A DNA stretch of 64,000 nucleotides from Streptomyces sp. NBC_01446 (GCF_026340095.1 NZ_JAPEPO010000001.1:3130501-3194500), one strand, 5' to 3'. Positions 45,024 to 54,341 are shown, counted from the stretch's first letter. Notes: generated from the letters alone by a model not told the origin. Numbers and translations are program-made.

Positions 45024-45413
45024 TCAGTTGAGGTGCTGGGGTCCGAACGCGTCGGGGAGCATCTCGCCGAGCGGGCGGATCCCCGACGTCGTCTCCAGGA
45101 GCAGCTCGGGCCCCCCGAACTCGTACAGGAGCTGGCGGCAGCGCCCGCACGGCATCAGGATCTCGCCCTTGCCGTCCACGCACGTGAAGTGCGTCAGGCG
45201 GCCGCCGCCGGTCAGCTGAAGCTGCGAGACGAGCCCGCACTCGGCGCACAGGCCGAGCCCGTACGACGCGTTCTCGACGTTGCAGCCCGACACGGTGCGG
45301 CCGTCGTCCACGCGGGCCGCGGCGCCGACCGGGAAGGCCGAGTACGGCACGTACGCGCGGGACATGGCCTCGCGGGCCGCCTCCTTGAGTGCTTCCCAGT
45401 CGGCTTCCGTCAC
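45024..45413 (-). CDS. cdd: Cytidine deaminase
   Basis: Converts cytidine/deoxycytidine to uridine/deoxyuridine. 129 aa, homotetrameric type: zinc ligand Cys56 with catalytic Glu58 in GLCAECG and Cys89, Cys92 in PCGRCRQLL. GTG start; its GTGA overlaps the stop of the upstream permease. Last gene of the uptake operon, so imported cytidine is deaminated and passed to deoA or uridine steps. Confidence 0.95.
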   Translation of the reverse strand: MTEADWEALKEAAREAMSRAYVPYSAFPVGAAARVDDGRTVSGCNVENASYGLGLCAECGLVSQLQLTGGGRLTHFTCVDGKGEILMPCGRCRQLLYEFGGPELLLETTSGIRPLGEMLPDAFGPQHLN

Positions 45414-46699
45414 TTGCCCTGACCCTTCCGGTAGCGCATGCCGTCGGCCTTCGGCATCCGCAGCCGCTGCGCGGACAGCGAGAGCACCAGGAGGGTGACG
45501 ACATACGGGGTGGCGCCGACGAAGTCGCCGGGCACCTCATCCGTCAGGAGGTACCAGACCAGGACGACCACGGCAATCACCGCGCTGATCGTGGCCTGGA
45601 TCATGGCCTTGCGGTACGCCTTCCAGCCCGCAAGCAGGGCGAGCAGGACGACCAGCAGGAGCAGGAGCGCGTGGACGGTCTCGCCGCCGTTGCGCAGCTG
45701 GAGCGCGTCGGAGAAGCCGAACAGGCCCGCGCCCATGGCGAGTCCGCCCGGCCGCCAGTTGCCGAAGATCATGGCGGCGAGGCCGATGTAGCCGCGCCCG
45801 CCGGTCTGGCCCTCCAGGTAACTGTGCGAGGTGACCAGCGCGAGGAACGCGCCGCCGAGACCCGCGAGTCCGCCGGAGATGGCGACGGCCGCGTACTTGT
45901 GCGCGTACACGTTGACGCCGAGGGACTCGGCCGCGACCGGGTTCTCGCCGCAGGAGCGCAGGCGCAGGCCGAACGAGGTGCGCCACAGCACCCACCAGCT
46001 GCCCACGAAGAGCAGCACGGCGAGGATCGTGATCACGGAGACGTTGGTGACCAGGCCGCCGAGGATGCCGGCGAGGTCGGAGACCAGGAACCAGTGGTGC
46101 TGCTCGATGGAGTGCAGCCCGCTGGACAGGCCCGGGATCGTGACGTCTCCCAGCGACTCGGCGGGCGGCGACTGCTTGGGGTTGCCGCCCTTGGCCGCGG
46201 GCTCGCCGTCGGCGAAGAACAGCTTGGCGAGGTACTGCGTGGCGCCCAGGGCGAGGAGGTTGACGGCCACACCGGAGACGATGTGGTCGACGCCGAACGT
46301 GATGGTGGCGACGGCGTGGACCAGACCGCCGAGGACACCGAAGCCGATGCCGCAGACGAGGCCGAGCCACGGGCTGGTCTGCCAGCCGAGCCAGCCGGCG
46401 CCGAACGTGCCGAGGATCATCATGCCCTCGAGGCCGATGTTGACCACCCCGGCCCGCTCCGACCACAGGCCCGCGAGGGCCGCGAGGCCGATGGGCACGG
46501 CGAGTCCGAGCGCGGCGCTGATCTGGCCGCCGGAGGTGAGCTGGTCGGCGCCCGTGATGACGCGGACGGCGGAGACCAGGAACAGCGCGCCGACGACGAT
46601 CATCAGGGTCTGGCCCGTGGAGAGCCGGCCGCGCGCCTTCTTGGCGCCGCTCACCGCGGGGGCCGCGGGAGGCGGGGTGTCGGTCTTCGTGGCGCTCAT
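45410..46699 (-). CDS. Nucleoside ABC transporter permease 2 (BMP-associated)
   Basis: 429 aa, branched-chain-transporter-type permease (RbsC/LivM superfamily), ~9-10 helices, with a cytoplasmic N-terminus (MSATKTDTPPPAAP) and VVNIGLEGMMILG, the typical EAA-like loop FGLRLRSCGENPVAAESLGVNV. Start ATG 46699 overlaps the stop of permease 1 (ATGA). It forms the pore with permease 1. Confidence 0.92.
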   Translation of the reverse strand: MSATKTDTPPPAAPAVSGAKKARGRLSTGQTLMIVVGALFLVSAVRVITGADQLTSGGQISAALGLAVPIGLAALAGLWSERAGVVNIGLEGMMILGTFGAGWLGWQTSPWLGLVCGIGFGVLGGLVHAVATITFGVDHIVSGVAVNLLALGATQYLAKLFFADGEPAAKGGNPKQSPPAESLGDVTIPGLSSGLHSIEQHHWFLVSDLAGILGGLVTNVSVITILAVLLFVGSWWVLWRTSFGLRLRSCGENPVAAESLGVNVYAHKYAAVAISGGLAGLGGAFLALVTSHSYLEGQTGGRGYIGLAAMIFGNWRPGGLAMGAGLFGFSDALQLRNGGETVHALLLLLVVLLALLAGWKAYRKAMIQATISAVIAVVVLVWYLLTDEVPGDFVGATPYVVTLLVLSLSAQRLRMPKADGMRYRKGQGK

Positions 46700-47841
46700 C
46701 CGGCCACCTCCTGCTTGTCGGTGCGGACGGCGGCGGCCTGCGCGGCGAGCTCGGCGCCGACCCGCTGCTGCTGGCGCTTGAGCCCGTAGCGGCGTACGAC
46801 CTCGTAGGCGATGACGACGCACAGGACGATGACGCCCTGGATCACGCCGAGGATCTCCTTGTCGTAGCCCTGGAACTCCAGGTGGTTGGTGGTGCGCTCC
46901 AGGAAGCCCCACAGCAGGGCGCCGAGCGCGATGCCGACCGGGTGGTTGCGGCCGAGCAGCGCGATGGCGATGCCCGTGAAGCCGAGGCCGACCGGGAAGC
47001 TGTTGTCGTACTGGTGGCTGTCGTTGAGCAGCGTCGGCATGCCGACCAGACCGGCCACGGCACCCGAGATGATCATGCTGGTGGCGACCATCTTCTTGAC
47101 GCTGACACCGCTCGCGGCGGCCGCCGACTCGGACTGGCCGACGGTGCGCAGGTCGAAGCCGAAGCGGGTGCGGCCGAGGACGAACCAGTACGCGATGCCG
47201 ACGAGCACGGCGATCACGATGAAGCCCCAGACCTGGCCGGCCGGCCCCACGTCGATCGTGAAGAAGTACGAGGACTTCGGCAGCGGCTTGGTGGAGACCA
47301 GGGTGCCGGCGTCGTCGAGCTGGCCGAGCTGCTCGGGCTGGAGCAGGTAGGCGATGATCGCGGTCGCGATCGAGTTGAGCATGATCGTCGAGATGACCTC
47401 GCTGACCCCGCGGGTCACCTTGAGGATGCCCGCGATGGCGGACCACAGGGCACCGGTCGCCATGGCGGCGAGCATGATCAGCGGGATGGAGAGCCAGCCG
47501 GGCAGCGTGAGCGCTCCGCCGAGCACGGCGGCGACGAACGCGGCGAGCCGGTACTGGCCGTCGACGCCGATGTTGAACAGGTTCATGCGGAAGCCGATGG
47601 CCACCGCGACACCCGCGAGGTAGTACGTCGTCGCCTTGTTGAGGATGTAGACCTGGCTGTCGCTCGCGGAGCCGTAGGTCACCATGTCGCTGAACGCGGC
47701 GAAGGGGTCCTTGCCGGTCGCCGCGATGATCACGGCGGTCACGACGAGCGCGGCGATGATCGCCAGGAGCGGGGCGGCGACCGCGAGGATCAGCCGCTCC
47801 TTGTCGATCCGGGACTTGCCCCGGGATATCAGTGTCTTCAT
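46696..47841 (-). CDS. Nucleoside ABC transporter permease 1 (BMP-associated)
   Basis: 381 aa, ~8-9 helices of the same permease superfamily; NIGVDGQYRLAAFVAA and the coupling loop FGFDLRTVGQSESAAAASGVSV are visible. ATG 47841 overlaps the stop of the ATPase gene by 4 bases. Basic, Gln-rich C-terminal tail (GLKRQQQRVG). Confidence 0.92.
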   Translation of the reverse strand: MKTLISRGKSRIDKERLILAVAAPLLAIIAALVVTAVIIAATGKDPFAAFSDMVTYGSASDSQVYILNKATTYYLAGVAVAIGFRMNLFNIGVDGQYRLAAFVAAVLGGALTLPGWLSIPLIMLAAMATGALWSAIAGILKVTRGVSEVISTIMLNSIATAIIAYLLQPEQLGQLDDAGTLVSTKPLPKSSYFFTIDVGPAGQVWGFIVIAVLVGIAYWFVLGRTRFGFDLRTVGQSESAAAASGVSVKKMVATSMIISGAVAGLVGMPTLLNDSHQYDNSFPVGLGFTGIAIALLGRNHPVGIALGALLWGFLERTTNHLEFQGYDKEILGVIQGVIVLCVVIAYEVVRRYGLKRQQQRVGAELAAQAAAVRTDKQEVAG

Positions 47842-49406
47842 CGGGCGTCCCCGCCTTCGGCGTCTTCCGTGTGCTGGAGGTGGCCGGAGGCCGCACCTGT
47901 CATGGCGGAGCCCAGCTCCTCCGGGGTGATGGTGGCGGGGTCGGCGTCGGCGACCAGGCGGCCGCGGTACATCACCCGCAGGGTGTCGGACAGGCCGATC
48001 AGCTCGTCCAGGTCGGCCGAGATGAGCAGCACGGCGAGGCCCTCGCGGCGGGCTCGGCGGATCTGGTCCCAGATCTGCGCCTGCGCGCCGACGTCCACAC
48101 CGCGGGTGGGGTGGGCGGCGATCAGCAGCTTGGGCGCGTGGCTCATCTCGCGGCCGACGATCAGCTTCTGCTGGTTGCCGCCGGACAGGGAGGCCGCGGT
48201 GACCTCGATGCCGGGGGTGCGGACGTCGTAGTCGCGCACGATGCGCTCGGTGTCGGCGCGGGCGGCCTTCAGGTCGAGCAGCCCGCGCTTGGAGTTGGGG
48301 CGCTCGGTGACATGGCCGAGGACCCGGTTCTCCCACAGCGGCGCTTCGAGGAGGAGGCCGTGACGGTGCCGGTCCTCGGGGATGTACCCGACACCGGCTT
48401 CGCGGCGCTTGCGGGTGGGGGTCCGGGTGACGTCGGCGCCGTCGAGGGCTACGGTGCCGCGGTCCGCGGTCCGCATGCCCATGATGGCCTCGACGAGTTC
48501 GGACTGGCCGTTGCCCTCCACGCCCGCGATGCCGAGGACTTCGCCGCGGCGGATGGTGAAGGTGACGTCGTCGAGGATGACGCGCTCGACGCCGTCCAGG
48601 TCGGTCTGCGTGAGGCGCACCCCCGCCAGGTGGAGCATCGGGGTGTCGGTGACCGTCGACTCCTCGGTCTCCGGCGAGGGCAGCTCGCTGCCGACCATCA
48701 GCTCGGCGAGCTGCTTGGTGCTGGTGTTCCTCGGGTCGGCCGTGCCGACCGTCGTCCCGCGCCGGATGACCGTGATCTCGTCCGCGACGGAGAGCACCTC
48801 ACCCAGCTTGTGGGAGATGAAGATGACGGTGAGGCCCTCGGACTTCAGCTCGCGCAGGTTGTCGAAGAGCGCGTCGACCTCCTGCGGCACGAGGACCGCG
48901 GTGGGCTCGTCGAGGATCAGCGTCCGGGCGCCCCGGTAGAGGACCTTGAGGATCTCGACGCGCTGCCGGTCGGCGACCCCGAGCTCCTCGACGAGGACGT
49001 CGGGCCGCACCCCGAGGCCGTACGCCTCGGATATCTCACGGATCTTCGTACGCGCCTTGCCGCCGATGCCGTGCAGCTTCTCGGCGCCCAGGACGACGTT
49101 CTCCAGGACGGTGAGGTTGTCGGCCAGCATGAAGTGCTGGTGGACCATGCCGATGCCGCGCGCGATGGCGTCGGCGGGCGTGGCGAAGGCGACCTGGGTG
49201 CCGTCGACCGCGATGGTGCCCTCGTCCGGCTTCTGCATGCCGTAGAGGATCTTCATCAGGGTCGACTTGCCGGCGCCGTTCTCACCGCACAGGGCGTGGA
49301 CGGTGCCCCGCCGTACGGTGATGTCGATGTCGCGGTTGGCGACGACGCCGGGAAAGCGCTTGGTGATGCCGCGCAGTTCGACGGCGGGAGGGCTGGACGC
49401 GTTGAT
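47838..49406 (-). CDS. Nucleoside ABC transporter ATPase (two ATP-binding domains), non-canonical start
   Basis: 522 aa with two nucleotide-binding domains in tandem, as in BMP-type sugar/nucleoside importers. Domain 1 has Walker A GENGAGKST and VLVEELGVADRQRVEIL signature region; domain 2 has GVEGNGQSEL in place of a Walker A and the signature LSGGNQQK. The only ATG in frame (49256, MKILYGMQ) would delete the first Walker A. The frame is open further but has no ATG, GTG, TTG or CTG before the conserved start. The best site is ATC at 49406 with GAGGAG 8 nt upstream. Either the start is ATC or there is a one-base change near it. Confidence 0.85.
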   Translation of the reverse strand: MNASSPPAVELRGITKRFPGVVANRDIDITVRRGTVHALCGENGAGKSTLMKILYGMQKPDEGTIAVDGTQVAFATPADAIARGIGMVHQHFMLADNLTVLENVVLGAEKLHGIGGKARTKIREISEAYGLGVRPDVLVEELGVADRQRVEILKVLYRGARTLILDEPTAVLVPQEVDALFDNLRELKSEGLTVIFISHKLGEVLSVADEITVIRRGTTVGTADPRNTSTKQLAELMVGSELPSPETEESTVTDTPMLHLAGVRLTQTDLDGVERVILDDVTFTIRRGEVLGIAGVEGNGQSELVEAIMGMRTADRGTVALDGADVTRTPTRKRREAGVGYIPEDRHRHGLLLEAPLWENRVLGHVTERPNSKRGLLDLKAARADTERIVRDYDVRTPGIEVTAASLSGGNQQKLIVGREMSHAPKLLIAAHPTRGVDVGAQAQIWDQIRRARREGLAVLLISADLDELIGLSDTLRVMYRGRLVADADPATITPEELGSAMTGAASGHLQHTEDAEGGDAR

Positions 49407-49508
49407 GGCGCACTCTCCTCGGGGGACAGGACGTACGTACGGAAGGGGTGAACGGTCGCGCGGAGCCGCGCGGGGGCGCGTCGGCGACGGTAATACGCCA
49501 ACTCTTAG

Positions 49509-49520
49509 CTACACGCGTAG
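49509..49520 (-). promoter_or_regulatory. Operator upstream of the nucleoside ABC operon
   Basis: CTACACGCGTAG, one base from the shared palindrome CTACGCGCGTAG. Lies 103 bp before the ATPase start and downstream of the lipoprotein-gene terminator. Confidence 0.65.
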
Positions 49521-49537
49521 AGTTGACACATTGTTAT

Positions 49538-49584
49538 GGCCCGGCGAGGGGAAGCTTTCGCCACTCCCCCCGCCGAGCCGGGCC
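49538..49584 (-). terminator. Hairpin after the BMP lipoprotein gene
   Basis: GGCCCGGCGAGGGGA (49538-49552) pairs with TCCCCCCGCCGAGCCGGGCC (49565-49584) with small bulges. Since it is between the lipoprotein gene and the ATPase gene, it may end most lipoprotein transcripts, so the abundant binding protein can be made in excess. Confidence 0.6.
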
Positions 49585-49599
49585 CTCAGGGGCCTCAGG

Positions 49600-50661
49600 T
49601 CACGGGGTGGTCTTGACCTTGACCTTGCCGCTCGCGATCTGCTCCTTGGCGGCGTCCAGCTTGGCCTGGATGTCGTCGATGTAGCCGCCGGAGGTGGCGA
49701 GCGAGACGCCGCCGTCCTTCAGGGCGTAGGTGTTGGTGCCGGTCTTCGGCGAACCGTCCTTGACCGACTTGATCAGGTCGAAGACGCCGATGTCGACGTT
49801 CTTGACGACCGAAGTCAGGATCGAGGACTTGTACTTGGCGAGACCCGGGATGTTGTACTGGTCCGAGTCGACGCCGATGGCCCAGGCGCCCTTCGTGCCG
49901 GCGACGGCCTCGATGGAGCCGTTGCCGGAGGAGCCGGCGGCCGAGTAGACGACGTCGGCGCCCTTGTCGAGCATGCCCTGGGCGGCTTCCTTGCCCTTGT
50001 CCGGGGAGGCGAAGCCGGAGGTGTCCGAACCGTGGCTCAGGTACTGGACGTCGACCTTGATCTTCGGGTTGGTGGCCTTGACGCCCTGGACGTAACCCGC
50101 CTCGAACTTCTTGATCAGCGGGACGTCGACACCGCCGATGAAGCCGACGTGGTCCTTCTTCGTCTTCAGCGCGGCGGCGACGCCGGCCAGGTAGGAGCCC
50201 TGCTCCTCGGTGAAGACGATGGAGTCGGTGTTCTTGGCGTTCACCACGGAGTCGACGATGCCGAAGGTGGTCTTCGGGTACTTCGCGGAGACCTTGGTCA
50301 TCGAGGTGGCGTACGCGTAGCCGACCCCGATGATGGGGTTGTAGCCGGCGTCGGCCAGGTCGGACAGGCGCTGCTCACGGTCGGCCTCGGTGTCGGAGGT
50401 CTTGGCGGTCAGCTCCTTGAGGTCACCGCCGAACTCCTTCTTGGCCTTGTCGGCACCGCGCGCGGCGGAGTCGTTGAAGGAGTGGTCGCCACGACCGCCG
50501 ACGTCGAAGGCGAGGCCGATCTTGACGCCGCCCTTCTTGCCGGAGTCCGACGAGGAGCCCGAGGACTCGTTGTCCGAGGAAGTGCCGCCACATGCGGTGG
50601 CGGTGAGAGCGAGTGCCGCGGTGGCTATGCACGCAGCAGAGATTTTGGCTACCCGGCGCAA
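49600..50661 (-). CDS. BMP-family nucleoside-binding lipoprotein
   Basis: Extracellular receptor that delivers nucleosides to the ABC permeases. 353 aa: lipoprotein signal (hydrophobic 7-22, ATACGG lipobox-like ending in Cys24), Ser/Gly linker, then a periplasmic-binding fold with IGLAFDVGGRGDHSFN and GVGYAYATSM, NAKNTDSIVFTEEQGSYLAG, features of the BMP/PnrA family. TTG start at 50661 with GAAGGAG 6 nt upstream. It is the first gene of the uptake set and has its own operator. Confidence 0.92.
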   Translation of the reverse strand: MRRVAKISAACIATAALALTATACGGTSSDNESSGSSSDSGKKGGVKIGLAFDVGGRGDHSFNDSAARGADKAKKEFGGDLKELTAKTSDTEADREQRLSDLADAGYNPIIGVGYAYATSMTKVSAKYPKTTFGIVDSVVNAKNTDSIVFTEEQGSYLAGVAAALKTKKDHVGFIGGVDVPLIKKFEAGYVQGVKATNPKIKVDVQYLSHGSDTSGFASPDKGKEAAQGMLDKGADVVYSAAGSSGNGSIEAVAGTKGAWAIGVDSDQYNIPGLAKYKSSILTSVVKNVDIGVFDLIKSVKDGSPKTGTNTYALKDGGVSLATSGGYIDDIQAKLDAAKEQIASGKVKVKTTP

Positions 50662-50722
50662 GGGAGGCTCCTTCGACCTGACCTGAGCGCCGGGCTCCCG
50701 GCGCTGGTTTTCGGACGGATCG

Positions 50723-50734
50723 TAACGCGCGTAG
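50723..50734 (-). promoter_or_regulatory. Operator of the BMP lipoprotein gene
   Basis: TAACGCGCGTAG, two bases from the shared palindrome, followed on the minus strand by a -10-like TACGAT. Confidence 0.6.
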
Positions 50735-50870
50735 ATGTCAGATAAAGGGCCGTTCCGCAGCCGTTATCGGATTGACGCGAACGCCGCCCGGCGGTCCGGT
50801 CTACGGGGCGTTACGGGGGTGGGTCGGGTGGGTTACATGCCGCCCACACCGACCCTTTCCCCGCACCGAT

Positions 50871-52130
50871 TTACGCCTCCTGCTCCCGTGCTGCCCCATC
50901 CATGAGCGCCGCCGCGGTGAACAGCTCCACCCCTACGGCGATCGCCGACTCGTCGGCATCGAAGTCGCCCTGGTGCAGGTCGCGTCCGCCGCGCTCGCCG
51001 GGGGTGCGCACCCCGAGGCGGGCCATCGCGCCGGGGACGTGTTCCAGATACCAGGAGAAGTCCTCGCCGCCCAGGCTCTGCTGGGTGTCCTCCACGGAGT
51101 GGGGGCCGCGGCGCAGGATCATCGCCGCGGTCAGGAGGTCGGTGACCTCCGGGTCGTTGACGACGGGCGGCACCCCGCGGATGTAGTTGATCTCCGATTT
51201 GGCGCGGTAGAGGTCGGCGATCTCCTGGATCGCGCCGTGCACCAGGTCGGGTGCCTGCCGCCACGCCTCCAGGTCGAGGCAGCGGACGGTGCCGGACAGC
51301 TCGGCGTGCTGCGGGATCACGTTGCACGCGTGGCCGGTTTCGATACGCCCCCAGGTCACGGCGAGGCCCGAACGGGCGTCGATGCGGCGGGCGACGAGCG
51401 CGGGGACCTCGGTGGCCACCTTCGCGGCGGCGGTCACGAGGTCGGTGGTGAGGTGGGGGCGCGCGGTGTGCCCGCCGGGCCCGTCGAGCGCCACCTCCAG
51501 ACGGTCGCAGGCCGAGGTGATCGCGCCCTGCCGCAGTCCGATCCGGCCCGCGTCGACCTTCGGGTCGCAGTGCACGCCGATGATCGACCCGACGCCTTCG
51601 AGGACGCCCGACTCGATGGCGTCGGGGGCGCCGCCGGGCAGCACCTCCTCGGCGGGCTGGAAGATCAGGCGTACGGGGTGCGGGAGCCGGCCCTGCCGGT
51701 GCAGCTCGGCGAGGACCAGGCCCGCCCCGAGGACGACCGTCGTGTGCACGTCGTGACCGCAGGCGTGGGCCCGGCCGGGCACGGTGGAGCGGTAGGCGCA
51801 GCTCGCCTTGGTGTCCGGGATGGGGAGCGCGTCGATGTCGGCGCGCAGGGCGAGCATGGGGCGCCCGCCCCGCCACTCGCCGTCCTCGGTTCCGATGTCG
51901 CAGACGAGTCCGGTGCCGATGTCCAGGATGCGTGGCGTGAGTCCGGCCTTCTCCAGGCGGGCCCTGATCGCCGCCGTGGTGCGGAACTCCTGGTTGCCGA
52001 GCTCGGGGTGCATGTGCAAGTCACGCCGGAAGGCGACCAGTTCGGCACGGAGCTCTTCGGACAGCGTGCCGGGCAGCGCTCCTGCGGTGACCGCTTCCGC
52101 GGGCTGACCGGCCTCGGATCCTCGGGACAT
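50871..52130 (-). CDS. M20-family amidohydrolase/peptidase
   Basis: 419 aa, M20D aminoacylase-type. Metal-site motifs are LALRADIDALPI, HACGHDVHTTVVLGAG, FQPAEEVLPGGA and the final LGGEDFSWYL; DRLEVALDGPGGHTARPH is the dimer domain. Acts on N-acyl amino acids or small peptides, probably in the cytoplasm (no signal peptide). ATG 52130 is used because AAAGGGTGA is 8-10 nt before it; a GTG 12 bp earlier is the alternative. Confidence 0.92.
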   Translation of the reverse strand: MSRGSEAGQPAEAVTAGALPGTLSEELRAELVAFRRDLHMHPELGNQEFRTTAAIRARLEKAGLTPRILDIGTGLVCDIGTEDGEWRGGRPMLALRADIDALPIPDTKASCAYRSTVPGRAHACGHDVHTTVVLGAGLVLAELHRQGRLPHPVRLIFQPAEEVLPGGAPDAIESGVLEGVGSIIGVHCDPKVDAGRIGLRQGAITSACDRLEVALDGPGGHTARPHLTTDLVTAAAKVATEVPALVARRIDARSGLAVTWGRIETGHACNVIPQHAELSGTVRCLDLEAWRQAPDLVHGAIQEIADLYRAKSEINYIRGVPPVVNDPEVTDLLTAAMILRRGPHSVEDTQQSLGGEDFSWYLEHVPGAMARLGVRTPGERGGRDLHQGDFDADESAIAVGVELFTAAALMDGAAREQEA

Positions 52131-52288
52131 CAATTGGTTCACCCTTTGAAGGGTAGGCCGGGGCGGGGGGCGACCGCCCCACGATCAACAAAAGTTCAAC
52201 CGAATTGGGGTAAGAAACTCAGGCCCGGCTCGCATGGCCTACCCGTACGGGGGTATGACGTCTCTTTCATACCCCCCACCGGTCTCCG

Positions 52289-53119
52289 CTACCCGACGAT
52301 CGCCACCGGCGCGTCCCAGGCGTCCCGGTCCACCGTGATCGTGTAACCGCCGCGGGACTCCTTGCTGTTCACCATGTACTGGTGGGCGCGGCGGTGGCCC
52401 GTCCACAGGGTGGAGGCGAAAGGCCAGTCGGACGTCGTCGTGTTGACCTTGTCCCAGAGCGCGTACCAGAGGATGTCCGGCATGTCGGTGCGGTTCGTCG
52501 TCGTGGCGACGGCCTTCGCGCTGGAGCTGCGGAAGCCGTAGAAGCCGGTCCGGTAGCTCTTGGCATGCACGGCTTTGTCCCAGGCGCGGACGTAGGTGAG
52601 GACCGCGTTGTTGCAGGACGTGTTCGTCGTGTCGTACGACTCCATGTCCAGGTAGAGCGGGGAGCCGGCCTTCATGCCGAGGGCGGCGGCCTTGGCCACG
52701 GCGTCGGCGCCGTCGGTCGCGCCGAGCGTCGCGGCCGTGCTCGCGGTCATCTTCTCGGGGTTCGAGCCGGACTGGCACGGCGGCTGGGCGCCCACGTAGA
52801 GCGGGATCAGTTTCCAGCCGGAGGCGCTGACCGACTTCACCCACGAGGCGGTGAGGTTGGGCTGGGCGCAGCCGCGGTTCTTGCCGCCCACGTAGACGGC
52901 CGCGGCGCCGTAGAAGCCGGTCTTCCAGGCTTTCATGGCGGAGAGGGAGGGGGCCGTGCAGGTGTCGAAGGCGCGGCCGGTGTACGTCTTGGCCGCGGGC
53001 AGGGTGGTCGCTGTCGCGGACTGGGCCACGATCGCTCCGGTGGCGGCCAGTGCCACGCCTGCGGCGGACATGGCGAGGTAGCGGCGTCTCTTGGACAGGC
53101 GGTGCCGGGGGTGCGTCAC
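52289..53119 (-). CDS. Secreted DUF1906 (glycoside-hydrolase-like) protein
   Basis: 276 aa. Twin-basic N-terminus (SKRRRYLAM) and a hydrophobic segment make a signal peptide, possibly Tat-like. The mature part shows the DUF1906/Rv2525c-like TIM barrel: GRAFDTCTAPSLSAM, AVYVGGKN, GWKLIPLYVG, SPLYLDMESYD (acidic pair), and RTGFYGF. Such proteins act on or bind cell-wall glycans. GTG start at 53119. Placed next to the glycan locus but separated by 130 bp. Confidence 0.88.
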   Translation of the reverse strand: MTHPRHRLSKRRRYLAMSAAGVALAATGAIVAQSATATTLPAAKTYTGRAFDTCTAPSLSAMKAWKTGFYGAAAVYVGGKNRGCAQPNLTASWVKSVSASGWKLIPLYVGAQPPCQSGSNPEKMTASTAATLGATDGADAVAKAAALGMKAGSPLYLDMESYDTTNTSCNNAVLTYVRAWDKAVHAKSYRTGFYGFRSSSAKAVATTTNRTDMPDILWYALWDKVNTTTSDWPFASTLWTGHRRAHQYMVNSKESRGGYTITVDRDAWDAPVAIVG

Positions 53120-53252
53120 GGGTTCCTCTGGGCGCTCTGTACGGATGCGGAGTGGGGGGTGCGGTGGGTTTGACCGGCCCGCGCCCCGTCGCGTTGCCCT
53201 CCGGATGGCTATGCGATCACCAAGGTCTGGCCAAGATCCCGGAGGCTGGGGC

Positions 53253-54341
53253 TCACATCGCCGGGGCGACCGAGGCGAGGCGGTGTACGTCGCGTGCGGT
53301 GCCGGTGACGCCGGAGAGGAAGCCCTGGGCGCGCGGTGAGGCGTTCTCCGTCATCCAGGCCGGGTCGATGTCGCAGACGGCGACGCGGACCTCGGTGCCG
53401 GCGAGGGCCAGGGGCAGGGTGTGGACGACCGTCGAGGGGAAGCTGAGGATCGTTCGGCCGATGGGGCCGCGGCGGGCGATCAGTTCCAGGGGGAGGTCGG
53501 GGCGGACGATCTCCAGGCCGGTCTCGACCGCGAGGCGATGCAGTTTGTGGGAGCTCTCGCGGCGGTGGGCGAAGTAGCGGGTCGCGCCGTGGGCGCGGGC
53601 CAGGGCCTGGACGGCCTCCAGGTAGCGGTCCGGGTCGACGACGCCGGTCTCGACGAGGGACGTGCCGACGAGGTCGGCGCCCTTCGTCATACGGGGCGGG
53701 CCGAAGCGGGCGCGGGTCCAGGTGAAGTCGTTGCGGGTGACGCGGACGCCGTCGGGGACGGAGTCGATCGGCATGGCCGAGAAGACCTCGACGGTGCGGC
53801 GGGTGCCGTCGGGGGTGAGGCGGCGGCGGGCGGCGGCGGAGACGGGCGCGAAGACGACGTCGCGCGGTCCCGGGCGGCCGCCGCGGCGGTGCCAGCGCAC
53901 GAGGCGCTCACCGCGGGCGAGCTGGGAGACGAACTCCATGGTCGCGGTGCCGTCGTCGACGACGACGAGTTCGGCGGCCCGGGTGATCGTCAGCAGGAGC
54001 TGCACGTAGCGGGAGAACGGGTCGCCGATGACGATGCGGGCGGCCTTGCGCAGCGCCCCCGCGAGTCCGCCGATGGTGTGGAAGGGCGCGCCGGCGCCGC
54101 CGCGTGCCTCTTCCCAGCGGACGGTGTGGCCCTCGTCGCGGGCGAGTTCGGCCATGCGGCGCAGCTGGCCGCGGGTCATGGGGTCCGTGGGCGACAGGAC
54201 GACCAGGGTGATCCGGTCCGTCGTGTCGGTGCTCTCGGCGCGATGCGCCCATTCCAGGACGTTGAGGAGCTGGACGGGGCTCTCCACGAAACACAGGGTT
54301 CCGGAGCGGCGTCCGGAGCGTGCTGCTGACATGGGCGACAT
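53253..54341 (-). CDS. Polysialyltransferase-like glycosyltransferase 1
   Basis: 363 aa. The start block LCFVESPVQLLNVLEWAH resembles the glycan transferases that use CMP-sialic-acid-like donors (CATALYTIC FAD-like D/E-D/E-G pattern: VVVDDGTATM), and there is a His-containing YFAHRRESSHK; the terminal segment has the FPSTVVHTLPLAL block with Ser/Thr. Best guess is a nonulosonate (Kdn) transferase/polymerase. It follows neuB in the same direction but after a strong terminator, so read-through or a separate promoter is needed. ATG 54341 is the first start after that hairpin; 54332 is also possible. Confidence 0.72.
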   Translation of the reverse strand: MSPMSAARSGRRSGTLCFVESPVQLLNVLEWAHRAESTDTTDRITLVVLSPTDPMTRGQLRRMAELARDEGHTVRWEEARGGAGAPFHTIGGLAGALRKAARIVIGDPFSRYVQLLLTITRAAELVVVDDGTATMEFVSQLARGERLVRWHRRGGRPGPRDVVFAPVSAAARRRLTPDGTRRTVEVFSAMPIDSVPDGVRVTRNDFTWTRARFGPPRMTKGADLVGTSLVETGVVDPDRYLEAVQALARAHGATRYFAHRRESSHKLHRLAVETGLEIVRPDLPLELIARRGPIGRTILSFPSTVVHTLPLALAGTEVRVAVCDIDPAWMTENASPRAQGFLSGVTGTARDVHRLASVAPAM

